From: Canna indica | Taxonomy: Eukaryota; Streptophyta; Magnoliopsida; Zingiberales; Cannaceae | NCBI GenBank assembly: GCA_034359265.1 | Contig: CP136891.1 | Coordinates: forward strand, 39,796,001 to 39,860,000 | Direction: 5' to 3' | DNA: 64,000 nucleotides | Part shown: piece after piece, positions 22,644 to 33,884 of the stretch | Layout: every line of letters starts with the position of its first letter | Numbering within the stretch: position 1 is the first letter of the stretch | Made by a program: the position numbers and the translations under genes | Notes under the pieces: generated by a model | Told to the model about the DNA's origin: nothing | The model's database searches: none | Seen by the model: only the letters and a program-made list of their open reading frames with translations

Positions 22644-23969
22644 TCAAAGCAACTTCTTCAATCTCTCAGTCACCCTCGAGGCCTCCAAGCCAAGTCTGGA
22701 GCTAATTGCCTGTAAAAATGTGATGGCCATTCATTAGTACAAATGTTTTAGCTAATCTTCCTCATTATATTATCCAAATAAGATATGTGATTTAATTATG
22801 ATCATTTCAGGTATAACTTTCTGTGGTAATTTGTTTCAAGCAAGTTAGCCAATCACAATCTAGATCATCCCTCGATCATAATTATTACATATAAGGTATC
22901 TATAAGGAGATCATAAGAAAAAAGAAGACCCCTCATGTGGAACTATATAGTACTAAAATGTGAAATTAATTAGCAGCATATGAATCAGAAAACAAAGATA
23001 TGGAGATAGTGCTTGATTACTTGGGAGTGTATTATGTGAAAGATCTTTTCACCCACAACAGAGAAGCTGGCATTTATAACTTCTGCTCCTTCTTCCTCGA
23101 TAATACTAATCACCTCATGGAACATGAACCGCTTCTCTAGACCACTTATCAAAACCACCTCCATGTTTGAGTCATCGTGCCTCACCTCGACAACCGGCAA
23201 CTGGAAGCCCATAGTCAATCCGCCTCCTATATCCTTGCCGGATTCTTTGATGTTCATCCTTGGAACTCTCCTCTGTTTCATTGTTTCAATCTTTTTCTGA
23301 AGTTTTTTGATGTAGGATGTAGCTTGTTCCAAGTGGTCTTGTTGGGTCAACATATCCTATAACAGGAAAGATTTAACTGAGTATGCAACATGCAGAATCC
23401 ACAAATACATTTATGTGTGGAACTTGTTCAGATTCATGAATACAAGTAAAAAGGTTCTTTTAATTTAGTCTTGAGCAAAAATAAGAATTCATCATGATAT
23501 TTTTGGCAACTTTAGTAATACTGAGGAAAGGAGATGGATGGAGAAACTGTTGCACTTCTTTCAATAGCATATATATACAAACAGTGGAAAGGATTTTGTT
23601 TTAGATAAAATTTAAGATAGACAATAGTAGCCTTTTGTTCATAAATGGTTTGATAGTAAAGGTATTGTAATTTTTACTGAACAGTAGTTTTCCAAATCCC
23701 CTAATTTTGAGGAACTAAAAAAATAAGTAGAAGCCAGAAGGGAGAGGTACAGCAACTAGGACATGGTCTATCCCAGTTTGGGTGGGGCTCAGATTTTAAG
23801 TACAGCAACTAGAACAAGGGAAGTAGTATACCTTTGGGCTGGTGTTATGTTCTTTCGGAATGAGTGAGGAGAGCTTCATGCATAGGGTCTTCATCTGCAT
23901 TCTCCTGTTCTTCTCCACTATCTTCCTCCCTATCTTACCAGTCTCACAAACAACACTACTGCTCTTCAT
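22644..23969 (-). CDS. bHLH transcription factor, bHLH162-like (three exons)
   Basis: The coding exons on the minus strand are 23969-23832, 23356-23021 and 22709-22644. They use GT donors (AAG/GTATAC, CAA/GTAATC) and AG acceptors (TTATAG, TTACAG), all in phase 0, giving 179 residues and a TGA stop. The start MKSSS matches family N-termini. Exon 1 has the basic region and helix 1 (RKIVEKNRRMQMKTLCMKL, about residues 15-33). Exon 2 has the loop-helix 2 (MLTQQDHLEQATSYIKKLQ) and an ACT-like C-terminal domain. Exon 3 adds ISSRLGLEASRVTERLKKLL. The glutamate and arginines for E-box contact are present. Plant bHLH162/bHLH36-type proteins are nuclear dimeric DNA-binding regulators, and several relatives respond to stress. 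No frameshift or stop is visible, and it is the only intact gene here. The exact orthologue is not determined. Confidence 0.9.
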
Positions 23970-24097
23970 CTCTTTCTCGCACACGCACAGAATTGGAGAA
24001 CTTGGAATTGTAAAAATGACCACGGATGGGCAGAAGACAGAATTGGAAGAGAGAAAGACCTCTCCGAAATGGCTATGTTGCCTCTGCACACCAGATA

Positions 24098-24105
24098 GAT
24101 ATAAA
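24098..24105 (-). promoter_or_regulatory. Possible TATA box of the bHLH gene
   Basis: On the minus strand TTTATATC lies about 130 bp upstream of the ATG at 23969, a plausible distance for a plant promoter. No other TATA-like site is closer. This is a position-based guess. Confidence 0.3.
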
Positions 24106-24189
24106 GGATACATCAAACTGCCTCCCTCTATCTCACCAGCGACAAAAGTCACATCGAGCTACAAGTACACCACGCGTGCTGTTCACTGA

Positions 24190-25047
24190 GGAAAATTATC
24201 GAACAGGTGGTAGGGACATTGCACCTGTGCCGCTTTCTTTCCAGTTTCCCCGTTCTATGTAAACGGTCTGAACTCCACAGGCCGCAAAGTGATAAGAGAA
24301 ACTTCGCATGAAGTAGCTCAAAGCAGGGAAGCGAGACACGGCCAAAATTAATGCCCGGCGAAGTGGACAGGACAGATGGCTTGGAGGGGATGGAGAGGCG
24401 AAGCGGCGAAGCTTCTAATATTGGGGCATGAATCACGTGGTGCAATTGGGAAACGGGTGAATGATACTCCGATCGATGACGTTATCGCTGATGTAGATCA
24501 ACGGCTCAAGATGCACGGGCAGAAAAAAGGCCAATTAGCTATTATTTTGACTTTTAGAATCAATCATTTGAATTAATGTTCACTCATCCGTGTATGAACA
24601 AACCTTGCGAGAATTTATCAAGATTTAGTCAAAATTGAATCGGGTTTGAATTTGACCATAAAATGTAAATTTTGTCACAGCTGAATTAGCTCAATCATAA
24701 AAAATCTCAATTTAGACTCATACTTAAGAGATTATATTTAAATTCAACCCAGTTTATTTAAAATTTGTCAACATTATAAAAGTTTAAATGAAACTCGCAC
24801 GTACATCACAAATCTTGAGGCCAAAAATCACCGCAACAAAAAAATTTCAATTTAACGTAAATAGTTACACTTGAACTCCAGTCTTCTAAAACTCGAATGA
24901 TTTGAATTGAATTTAGTTTTTTTTAAAAAATATTTTTAAAATATATTTGATCTCAGAAATTAGTTGTATATATAAATCAACCTCAAAATTAAAAAAAATG
25001 ATAATAAAATCTCAACTATTCGGCCATTTACCATGGAGCCGACGAGT
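24190..25047. other. Upstream of the bHLH gene; no gene seen
   Basis: 24190-24580 is of normal composition and may include promoter sequence for the bHLH gene. 24580-25047 is AT-rich. No domain or element end was recognised. Confidence 0.4.
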
Positions 25048-25330
25048 CACTACGAAAAATTCAATTGAAATCGACACCTATTATTTTGAAAATTGACATC
25101 TTTTTTGGATTTAAATATGAATTTAGACACTCACAAAGGCGCCAGTACAAAAGTAAAACTCTGGAGGTGAACGAATTAAAAAATATGCATAGAGGAAGGC
25201 GCTGGTTGTGGGTAAATTAAAGGAACCGCCCCCTTGCAAAAGGCGCAAAGAAATCAACGCCTTTGTAAGGGCGTCGTTTAAATAGTAATCGACTTTAGGA
25301 GCGTCGGTTAATGATTAATCATTGTCGAGT
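25048..25330. mobile_element. CACTA-type terminus fragment
   Basis: It starts CACTACGAAAAATTC and continues with subterminal copies of AAAGGCGC, GGGCGTCG and GGAGCGTCGG. That is the layout of a CACTA end. No opposite end was found before the next LTR element, so only one terminus remains. Confidence 0.45.
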
Positions 25331-25578
25331 AATGGCTTCGGCCGACCTCGGCATCGCATCAGAGGTATGTGAGTGCTCTTATGGCCAAAAGCATGACGCC
25401 AGGATTGCTCATGTCCACTGCAAGCTTCACGAGCGGCGACACCACCATCTCTTGACGATGTTCAGGTCCATGATGCTCCTAAACGGAGCAACCGATCCTG
25501 GCCTCTAAAGAGCTTTCCTGACCTTTTTGGAAAAAGCCGTTCTATTGTGGTTCTCCTCCCTTCCACTAGGATCCATAT
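25331..25578. other. Unrecognised, relatively GC-rich segment
   Basis: The plus strand is open from 25311 to 25508 with a His/Cys-containing peptide (including HVHCKLHERRHHH), but it resembles no family I know. It lies between a CACTA end and an LTR, so it could be captured sequence. I see nothing more definite. Confidence 0.3.
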
Positions 25579-26279
25579 TGTCACGGGCCAATTGTTTTGT
25601 GCGGAAGAACTCGTGTGGTACCCTTGCATCTCGTGCAAGTGATTAGCCTTTCATCTCGAATCCGTCCCGAATTGGGCTTCCCGACTTAACATCGCGGGGC
25701 ATGCGTTGGTCCACGTGCCAACCTCGCGCCCCCAAGAGATCATGTTGGCCGAATGGTATTGAAGACGTAAAGTAAAATAATAATTACAAGACTATGGACG
25801 CAAGAAAACATACAACCGAGTGTAGGACAAGCTTCGCAATTGTCTTGGGCGAAGATCGACAGGTCGCATGCCTATATGGGCCGCTCGTTCGTCTCCGCCA
25901 AAGGCAACTGCTTTGTTTATCAATGCTCTCCTACATTATATATGAGACCCCTAACCCCCAAGTGTCACCCCCAAGATTCCCAAAAGTACGAGGAACATGA
26001 CAAACTCGTGGCCATGCGAGATGGTGATTTTCCATGGCCACGGCCATGACGAATGCAGGAAAACTGCTCCGCTTAGTTGTAACGCACGCACCAAGCGTCG
26101 AATGACCTCGAAATGTATCCAACTCGTACCGTGGGCCCTCGGGGATCGCACAAAGGATTTTACAGGTACGAACTATAATAAAAGCCAAAATTACATAGAT
26201 GCGAAAACATATTAACAAACATGTAGGAAATATTCCGTCATGATTCGTCGTTGCTCGGCGCATCGAAAAGTCCCTAACA
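25579..26279 (-). repeat. 3' LTR of the non-autonomous element
   Basis: On the plus strand it runs from TGTCACGGGCC to GTCCCTAACA, so it has the TG...CA ends of an LTR (701 bp). Its first ~280 bp match 29931-30208 with moderate divergence, suggesting an old insertion. Confidence 0.7.
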
Positions 26280-26579
26280 TCCTCTCCCACTTCAAGCTTC
26301 GACGTCCTCGTCGAACTCGTCTCGGCCGCACCGCCTTTCTGGACTAGGCTGCAATTGCTGAAGTGAATTCTCCACAAGTAGTCGAGATGGTGATTTTCCA
26401 TGGCCATGGCCATGACGAATGCATGAAAACTGCTCTGCTTAGTCGTAACGCACGCACCAAGCTTCGAATGACCTCAAAATGTATCCAACTAGTACCGTGG
26501 GCCCTCGGGGGTCGCACTAAGGATTTTATAAGTACGAACTACAATAAAAGCCAAAATTACATAGACGTGAAAACATATT

Positions 26580-28226
26580 TGTTGGCCTAAGGTTTTCTAC
26601 CTTGGTCTTAATCTCGATTTTGATGATAACAAACATGAAACTAATGTCTCATTGAGAAATTTTTCAGTTTCCAAGTCGGTTAGCGCACGACGTCCGCGAT
26701 CGGAAAAATCAAAGAAATCGGAGAAATTGGCAAGGATGCTCGTCGTCGCTCGAAATTCTTCGAGAAGTTAGAGTTTAGGTTTAGAGTGTCTAGCATATGG
26801 TGTAATCCTCTTTATGATGCAAAAAACCCAAAAACCAAATCCGAACCCCAAAATATGAAAACCCAAAATTCACCCTGAAATTCACTAAGCCTAGGGAGCT
26901 CCTTGGAGGGCTATATGACCTAGATATTTTATTGACATAAAAAATGACGATAATTATTCCTTGGGTAAAAACTAGATAACGAGGTATTTTTAGAAGCCTT
27001 TAGCATACCCATATTTGACTTGTGAGATTAGAAAATATCTATTTTTCAAAAATTTGTACTAGACCCCAAAAACTAGATTTTGATTCTTAAGGATTTTGAT
27101 TTTTTAGATATTTTTATTAAATTCATATGGGGGTAATCCTTATATAACATTTATGTTTTAAAGTTATTAACTAAAAGTTTATAAATATTATATAAGTAGA
27201 CTTAGCGAAGACGGGACCCAGAAAATGAATAAACAAGACAAAGAAATCTGCCCTGCCCAAGTTCGGTCGACCGACTAAAGGAGAAGGCATTTCGATCAAC
27301 CGACCAGTCAACCGAATGTTGCCCAAAAGCGGCAGATTACCTTCGGTCGCTCGGCAGTCGCTCGGTCGATCGACCGACGATCGACCGACAATCGACTAGA
27401 AGGTGGAAAACGGCTAATTTTCGTGCCGTTGAGCGGTGCTTCACCCGAGCCTTCTTCATGGCTCTATAAATACCTATGCCTCAGCCTTCCTTTGACATTT
27501 TTGATCACTCTTACACTTCATTGAGCCATCTTTGATCATTTCCAAGCTTTCATTGAGCCATTACTTAGAGAAATCCTAGTTTGATCTCTCATTCCTTGAG
27601 TTTGCCTTCAAGCTTGATTTGATTCATCATCAAGGCATCAAGAGGAGCTAGGATTCATTGTGTTGGAGCTAAGTATTTGTGTTATTGTATTTTTGCTCCA
27701 TTACTTGTATATTTTCTTGTTTATTTCATTGGATTTGAGCTTGTGAAGATCTATGTTGTTAGGTCTTAAAATTGGATGGTTGCCTTTGTGTTTGAGGCTT
27801 AATTCCACCGGTGTAAACTTAGTTTACTAGGATTAGTTGAGTTGTCCCTTAGGTTGAGGTGGAAGAGTGATCTCGGTAAGAAGACAGAGACTTCCGGGTG
27901 TGGAAGTGCCTTAGGTTGAGAGTGAGACTCTTCGGGGCAAAGTCCTCGTTGTAAGGGAAACAAGATTAATCTAGTAAAGTTTAGTTTGGAAATCCTAAGG
28001 GGGTGTTTATGTAGTGGACTAGGCATTGGGGTCAAACCACTATAAATCATTATGTTAGCATTGATATCTTATTTGTATTAATTGCTTTATCATTTATCGC
28101 TTCCACATTTAGTCATTCAATCGTGAATTGCCTAAGTAATCTAAGAAACGTTTAAAATTGAATTTAGGCGATAAGATTTAGTTAACATACTATTCACCCC
28201 CCTCTAGTGTGGTCATTTCACCAATA
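26580..28226 (+). mobile_element. Solo LTR, copy 2 (complete, 1647 bp)
   Basis: It runs from TGTTGGCCTAAGG to CATTTCACCAATA and is flanked by a perfect 5-bp duplication ATATT (26575-26579 and 28227-28231). Landmarks in order are a GATGATAACAAACATG block, CTAAGCCTAGGGAGCTCC, a palindromic GGTCGACCGA cluster (27262-27405), a TATA box at 27465, a GTGTTGGAGCTAAG block and a CTATTCACCCCCC tail. No internal domain or second LTR follows, so it is a solo LTR, probably left by LTR-LTR recombination. The 3' end is TA rather than CA. Confidence 0.85.
27465..27472 (+). promoter_or_regulatory. TATA box of solo-LTR copy 2
   Basis: TATAAATA in GGCTCTATAAATACC, just downstream of the palindromic cluster and conserved with the sister LTRs. 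Confidence 0.6.
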
Positions 28227-28558
28227 ATATTTACAAACAAGTAGGAAATATTCCGTCATGATTTGTCGTTGCTCGGGCGCATCGAAAAGTTCCTAACATC
28301 CTCCCCCACTTCAAGCTTCGACGTCCTCGTCGAACTTGCCTCGGCTGCACCGCCTTTCTAGCATAGGCTGTAATTGCTGAAGTGAATTCTTCACAAGTAG
28401 TCAAAGGGAACACCGTCTGAGTAACGACATGCCGCAGTGGGGCCGCAACATGTCGAGTTTCGCCGTGTGAAGTCCGCCACCAAGAAATAACTACTTGTAA
28501 CATCATTCAGTTTCATCATCTCCTATTGTTGCGAGAAAAGGCTTTGAGATTCACAAAC

Positions 28559-28870
28559 TCGTTGCTGGGCAATGAAAGTACCAGACTTGTGGAGCAAACG
28601 AGTGTTGTTGAGCAACGTTCGCTTGAAGGGGCACTAGCGCCGTTGAGCAACACTCGCTTGAATGGACACCGAGAAATAGCTATTGGGTTCATCAAGTCTC
28701 GATCTTGCTAGGCTATGAGGGTCCCAGACTTTTTGGGGGCACATGAGCGCCGTTGAGCAACGCTCGCGTGAAGGAACTCGAGAAATGATTACTCAATTCA
28801 CCAAGTCCCGTTTTTGCTGGGCAATGAAAAGTCCCAAACTTAATGAGCATACGAGCAACGCTTGTCTCAG
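28559..28870. repeat. Tandem repeats with GTTGAGCAACGCTCGC
   Basis: About three units of 110-145 bp, each with GCTGGGCAATGAAA..., GTTGAGCAAC.CTCGC and CGAGAAAT...TTCACCAAGTC. They are non-coding and belong to the interior of the LTR element around them. Confidence 0.65.
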
Positions 28871-28964
28871 ATAACATCTAGGTGTCGTTGTGCAACACCC
28901 AAGTGATAAGTAGTTCAGTGGCCGCACCACACTAGAGCATTGCCTCCACCACCGCTTTGAGTCG

Positions 28965-29130
28965 ATCACTGCTTGCTCACTCGCGCAGGAGTCATGACGT
29001 CCTCCTCCGAGCCCATCCCAACGAGCTTCAAGTCTTACAGATCATTGCTTGCACATTCACCCCCTGCAGAGGTCATAGCGCCCTCCTCCGAGCCCATCTC
29101 AACAAGCTTCAAGTCTTACGCTGCTCCTCG
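28965..29130. repeat. Two-copy repeat, about 82 bp
   Basis: Two copies each contain CCTCCTCCGAGCCCATC and AGCTTCAAGTCTTAC, separated by about 82 bp. Second of three successive repeat arrays in this interior. Confidence 0.6.
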
Positions 29131-29323
29131 AATCACGACTTGAGGGATTTTCTCCAACCGGGTCACAACATCCACAAACTCTCTACACTAAGAACATTGC
29201 TGCCACACCACAGCTATTCTTCACTAGTGCTTGGTTCGGACCTGCCAATCTTGCATTTTAAGAGCCATCTTCTCTAGACACAAATCTTGCGTCTTAAAGG
29301 CCATCTTGCCACGCGCACCAACC

Positions 29324-29643
29324 TTGCGACTTAGGGGACATCAACCATGCGCACCAACTTGGTGTCTCACGAGCAATCTGTTATGCGCTGCGTCTTGGGG
29401 GTCATCAGCCCTGCGCACAAACTTGGCGACTCACGAGCCATATGCTCCGCGCTGCGTCTTAGGGGTCATCAGCCCTGCGCACAAACTTGGCGAATCACGA
29501 GCCATCGGCTATGCGCTGTGTCTTAGGGGACATTGCCCTACGCACCATCCTTGGCGACTCACGAGCCATCGGCACTGTGCTGCATCTTAAGGGACAACGC
29601 CCTGCGCACCATCCTCGCGTCTTATGAGAGAGTCTGCTCTGCG
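29324..29643. repeat. 64-bp tandem array
   Basis: CTGCGTCTTAGGGG-like starts fall at 29388, 29452, 29516 and 29580, exactly 64 bp apart, with partial units on either side. Each unit has a GCCCTGCGCAC block and a GGCGACTCACGAGCCAT block. ORFs through it are chance readings, because 64 is not a multiple of three and the unit rotates through the frames. Confidence 0.8.
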
Positions 29644-29916
29644 CACCACTGTGCGTCTAAAGAGAGATCTGCTCGACGAACATGACTTAAGAGTCATCTG
29701 CTCTGCGTGCAAACGACTTTGCGTCTTAGGGGCCCATCCGCCCTGCGCAAAAGTCACAATCTTCACATCAATCAATGAATGCTTGCCTCCCCAAATACAA
29801 CAGTCGGAAGGTTCATCGATTGGGTTCACTGCATCAGCAACTCGAGCGCCACAAACGTAATGTACGTCGATTATATCTGCATCAAGGGTTTTCTTAGTTG
29901 GAGGCTTGCAATTCTT

Positions 29917-29928
29917 GCTCTGATACCA
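29917..29928 (-). other. tRNA-Met primer-binding site
   Basis: Complement of TGGTATCAGAGC, two bases inside the LTR end at 29931. It fixes the minus orientation of the element. Confidence 0.8.
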
Positions 29929-29930
29929 AC

Positions 29931-30208
29931 TGTCACGGGCCAATTGTTTTGTGCGGAAGAACCCGTGCAGCACCGTTGCATCCCGTACAAGGGATCAGCC
30001 TATCATCCTGAATCCATCCTGAATTGGGCTTCCCGACTTAACATCGTGGGGCATGCGTTGGTCCACGTGCCAACCTCGCACTCCATATCCGCGCCCCCAG
30101 AAGACCATGTTGGCCGAATGGTATTGAAGGCCTAAAGTAAAACAACAATTACAAGACTATGGATGCAAAAAAACATAAAATCAAGTGTAGGACGAGCTCC
30201 GCAATTAT
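29931..30208 (-). repeat. 5' LTR, truncated, of the non-autonomous element
   Basis: Starts TGTCACGGGCC and matches the first ~280 bp of the LTR at 25579. It breaks off at CGCAATTAT where a different LTR begins at 30209; the remainder is not found beyond that LTR. Confidence 0.7.
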
Positions 30209-32772
30209 TGTCACGCCCCAACTCAGGGTCACATGACCGGCCAAGGTATACATGCCTATACCCCGAGGCCTAAACTATGCATATGCCAACTGAACAATAA
30301 AACATAGCGAAAAGACATGAAGTAAGTTTAGCAAAATAATGAAGTGCAAAAGTAAGTTTTATTTCAAATGGAAAACCAAATCATAAATCATTATAAGTAA
30401 GTTTAGCAAAATAATAACGTGCAGAAGTAATAAATCAAGTTCACATGTTCAATTAAAATGGAATCTGAAATAAAGACATGAATGTCCTCAAGGAACTACA
30501 ACTCCAAAATACTGAAACACAAGTGCATGACTAACTACCAAAACTCGACTACGACCCCTAACTATGACTGCTATGAGATCAATGTAGCTCATTTGCCCTC
30601 CACCCGCGCCAAGTGCTCCAGCCACCTCACTGGTCAGGCTCTGCAAAATAAAAACAAACGACAATGGGTGAGTTCGAAAGAACTTAGTGAGCGGTTCTAT
30701 GAACCCCCACGAAAAACCAAACACATATATGATACATAAAGCAAAACTCCTAACTCAAGCAGGAGAGGTCACAAGGGAGAGACCAGCTAACAGGCCATTT
30801 GGCCACCACCTGCCCGAAGGCAGCCAACACCCAAATGGTGAAGATCAACATGCCTAAGCCTACCATGCCCTAAGGCAATAAAATATACTAGGATAATCAG
30901 GATGACCCTTCGAACTTATCCTAATATAAAGAAACTCGGGAGCAATCGGGATTGGCCCATCTGAACTTGCTCAACGAGACGCGTAGGAACAATCAGGAAT
31001 CGCCCATCCGAACTTGCCCCTTTAAGATATCACAGGAATAATCGAAATTTGCCCGTCCGAACTTATTCCTTAAAAGCACCTCGGGAATAATCGGGATTTA
31101 CCCGTCCGAACTTATTCCACGAGGCCAAATCGAAACAATCGAGATTTGCCCATCCAAACTTGTTCCAAAAAGATAACGTAGGAGTAATCGGAATTCGTCC
31201 ATCCGAACTTATTCCTTTAAATATAGAATTTTGAGAACAATCGGGATTTGCCTGTCTGAACTTGTTCCATAAGATACGCAGGAACAATCGGGATTTGCCC
31301 ATCCGAACTTGTTCCACATGTTGGGAATTAGTCATCCAACCTTCTGGGCCTAGCCTGCAATCCGGCTCCTCAACGAGCCTCTCCGTCATTCATAAAGATA
31401 TGACGTAACATGACCTAAGTCAAGCCTCTCTTACGGTGTCTTAGGGGTGCCCTTATTGGGAAGTGTCTCAACACTCCAATACCCATAATATCATAACCCG
31501 TGAGGTTTTATTTCATGCATAACTTTATTTGTTGTCTTAACAGATTATGCTGACCTCTTGCTCAATTTTAATTATGCAATTAAAATTTAGATCACCAAGA
31601 TTAGGGTTTTGTTTTAGCTCACTGTTATGCCTAAAACTGATGTATCTAATCCGAATCTGGTCTCCAGAGTGTGATCTATGTTTTCAAATTATATTTTCTG
31701 GTTAAAACGATAGGTTACACGACTATGTTCAGAAGCTATGCACATCATAAATAAGATTTCAAAATCAGTCCTGATTCATCACATCAGATTCATAATTATT
31801 AAAATAAATCTCATAAAAACCATATTTATTAAGCAAGAACAACAAGCATCACAACCCTCTTTAACCAAGAACCAACCTTTATGCTCAAGAATTTAAATCA
31901 AGAACCCTTATGCCTTCAAGATCAAACCATCTTTGAAACACATGATATATTTCCAAAAATCACAGATTTAATATTAAGCATGCATTTAAATTACAAGCAT
32001 CAAGATTGATGAACAAATTGAATCATAGAAGGCAGGAAAATCTACACCATTCACTTAGGCAATTCATCGAACACTTGGAGGACACCCATTTTCTCCACCT
32101 TGGCCGAGCACCCCTAGGATCATCCTAGGGTTGCCGAGCCTCATAGGGGAGGGTTTAGGGTCTCCTCAAGCACGGCACACAAAAAGAACGGCGAAAATTC
32201 GAGAGATCGTTGGAAAACAAATCAAGAACATCTTTGCCTTTAAGAGCGGCTTCAAGAATTCGAAGAGACCCGAGAAGGAGGGGTAAAACCACTCACCTAA
32301 ATAGGAAGGAAGATTAGAGGAGAAATCCCGGATGACGGCCCTTTAATCCGGCATCAAGAGATGGTGGCTCGACTTAACGAAGGGGGAAGAGGGGGGCGGC
32401 TGGCTCGACTTGGCTCCTCTCTCCTTTCACAGCTTGTGCGGCTCCAATAGGGAGCCGCAAGCCCTAGGGGGGGGATTTATAATCCCTTCCCACCTCTTCA
32501 ACCCTAACCTCCTTTAACCCGCATCCGCTTCAATCTAGATCCACTTCATAAGATGACATTACTTAGAGCTCGACTCGCAATCCTCCTGACTCCGATTGAG
32601 CTCGGGGCCCGTGGACTGGACTAGTACTTTTGGGCCCAACCAGATTAAGACCAATAGCACACCGCACTGCTGAATCCGGCTCGAGCCAGACCAAATGGCT
32701 CCGCTCGGGGTCTTCCCCCGTCCATACAAGGACATACACGTCCTCCTTAATTACGAACGATGCGTCATTACA
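30209..32772 (+). mobile_element. Long solo-type LTR (TGTCACGCCCC family)
   Basis: It begins TGTCACGCCCCAACTC and ends GCGTCATTACA at 32772, giving the TG...CA ends and TTACA terminus of a common plant Ty3 LTR class. It contains a 49-bp repeat array (30938-31320) and GC-rich Leu/Gly/Arg-coding tracts, and its last third resembles 2141-2742. No primer-binding site or coding region follows. The flanking pentamers (ATTAT and AGCCT) do not match, so one end may be rearranged. The minus ORF at 31063-31389 simply reads through the repeats. Confidence 0.6.
30938..31320. repeat. Tandem array, 48-51-bp unit, eight copies
   Basis: Units carry GGAACAATCGGGATTTGCCC followed by ATCCGAACTTGTTCC and a variable ~13-bp spacer. 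Spacing is close to 49 bp. The array lies within the long LTR. Confidence 0.75.
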
Positions 32773-33884
32773 AGCCTGACACCTTCAGGATAATCTAAGT
32801 TCCAATTTTCATTATCTCCACCTTAAATACCTACTAACTTGAGCGCCGGAGTGTCTTTTGTAAGTCCCCCATCGCCGGAATTGCACCTGACCAGAAGAGA
32901 TACCAAACCAAACTAGATTGTTCTAATCCTCAAGCAGGAACATAATCAAATATGTGATTTGGAATCAACATCACTAGAATTGTTTTTAGGAGGGCCTACT
33001 TAGAACACACTATCAAGATAATTGATTCAGAGTATAACTTGATTCTGTGCTCACCCCTACTCGATAATTATGAATCACTTTGTATTGCTGACCATGAAAA
33101 TAAATATTTTTTTAATCTTAGCTTGAAAAAATTAAGCTCCATATATCGAAAGAATCCAACTTAGAAAAGATGAGGGAATACATCACCCTCAAAACCTTTT
33201 GAAGTCCAAGAAACGTGATATATATTATTTTCCATTACAATATCATATTAGTTGCATGCTCTTCAAGTAACATTAAATATGCATCGTCATTAATAGTTTA
33301 TTGCATAAAGAGAACAAAACGTCAACCAAAAATTGATGATAGCCCTTAATTAAGCTCAAGCTTTATCACCACACACACAGTGTCCCAAAAAAATCCATGA
33401 AAGATTAATGTCAAATGTAGTGAGCGGAGCTAGAAATCAATTTTCGAAGGAACAAACTCTATATTAATGGGCTATAGGATCGTAAAATAAAAAAATGAGC
33501 TATAGGGCCCTGGCATCCAAGGGCCACAAGAGTAAAGATAGTTGAGCAAGAACTAAGACATGATGCCAAGGCATGGGCCGTACGAGCATGGCCGATTCAA
33601 TAGGCATTGAGACGTGGACTACTTCCTGCTACACTAAGGGCGATGTTGGCACAGAGGTTGTGTTGTACAACACACCGAGGGCGAAATCGATAGGCTAAGG
33701 TGCGAGAAGGCGCTGAGATAAACCAATTAGTGAATTCGGTGAAAAAGAGAAATAAGAAGTTATGAGAGAAGTCGGGAAATCAAAATTAAAAATTAAAAAT
33801 TTGATAGAAAAATAAAAGGACAAATATTTCAATTAAGAGAAAGCAAATTTACTTTTTCTCCTCTGTATAAATGAAAAAACATAA
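32773..33884. other. LTR-tail fragment and unrecognised sequence
   Basis: 32830-32905 contains ACTTGAGCGCCGGAGTGTC, a phrase common near the 3' end of plant Ty3 LTRs, so a short LTR fragment is likely. From 32905 to 33884 I recognise no gene or element. Confidence 0.35.

Larger units (their letters stand above)
26018..28398. repeat. Tandem duplication of 366 bp across the LTR-interior junction
   Basis: The block from GAGATGGTGATTTTCCATGG to CACAAGTAGTC at 26018-26383 recurs at 26384-28398 once the solo LTR at 26580-28226 is removed. The unit includes the last ~260 bp of the LTR, the purine tract and ~100 bp of interior, so the junction is present twice. The solo LTR entered the second copy, hence after the duplication. 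Confidence 0.75.
25579..30208 (-). mobile_element. Non-autonomous LTR retrotransposon, non-coding interior
   Basis: LTRs starting TGTCACGGGCC lie at 25579-26279 and 29931-30208 (the second truncated). Beside the right LTR, 29917-29928 is the complement of TGGTATCAGAGC, the tRNA-Met primer-binding site, so the element reads on the minus strand. A purine-rich tract (complement of CCTCTCCCACTT, 26280-26291) adjoins the left LTR. The interior has no gag or pol, only tandem repeats, and is split by a solo LTR at 26580-28226. This fits a large non-autonomous (LARD-type) derivative of a Ty3 element. Confidence 0.7.

Noticed and set aside
23796..24152. Longer N-terminus for the bHLH protein starting at 24152
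   Set aside because: The extra ~60 residues lack family similarity; MKSSS at 23969 matches bHLH162-type starts.
29587..29973. Minus ORF of 128 residues
   Set aside because: It reads through LTR, primer-binding site (the SWYQS peptide is the PBS) and the 64-bp array; no gag similarity.
30938..31320. Possible CRISPR array from regular ~49-bp repeats
   Set aside because: Plant LTR context, spacers of ~13 bp that resemble one another, and no cas genes.
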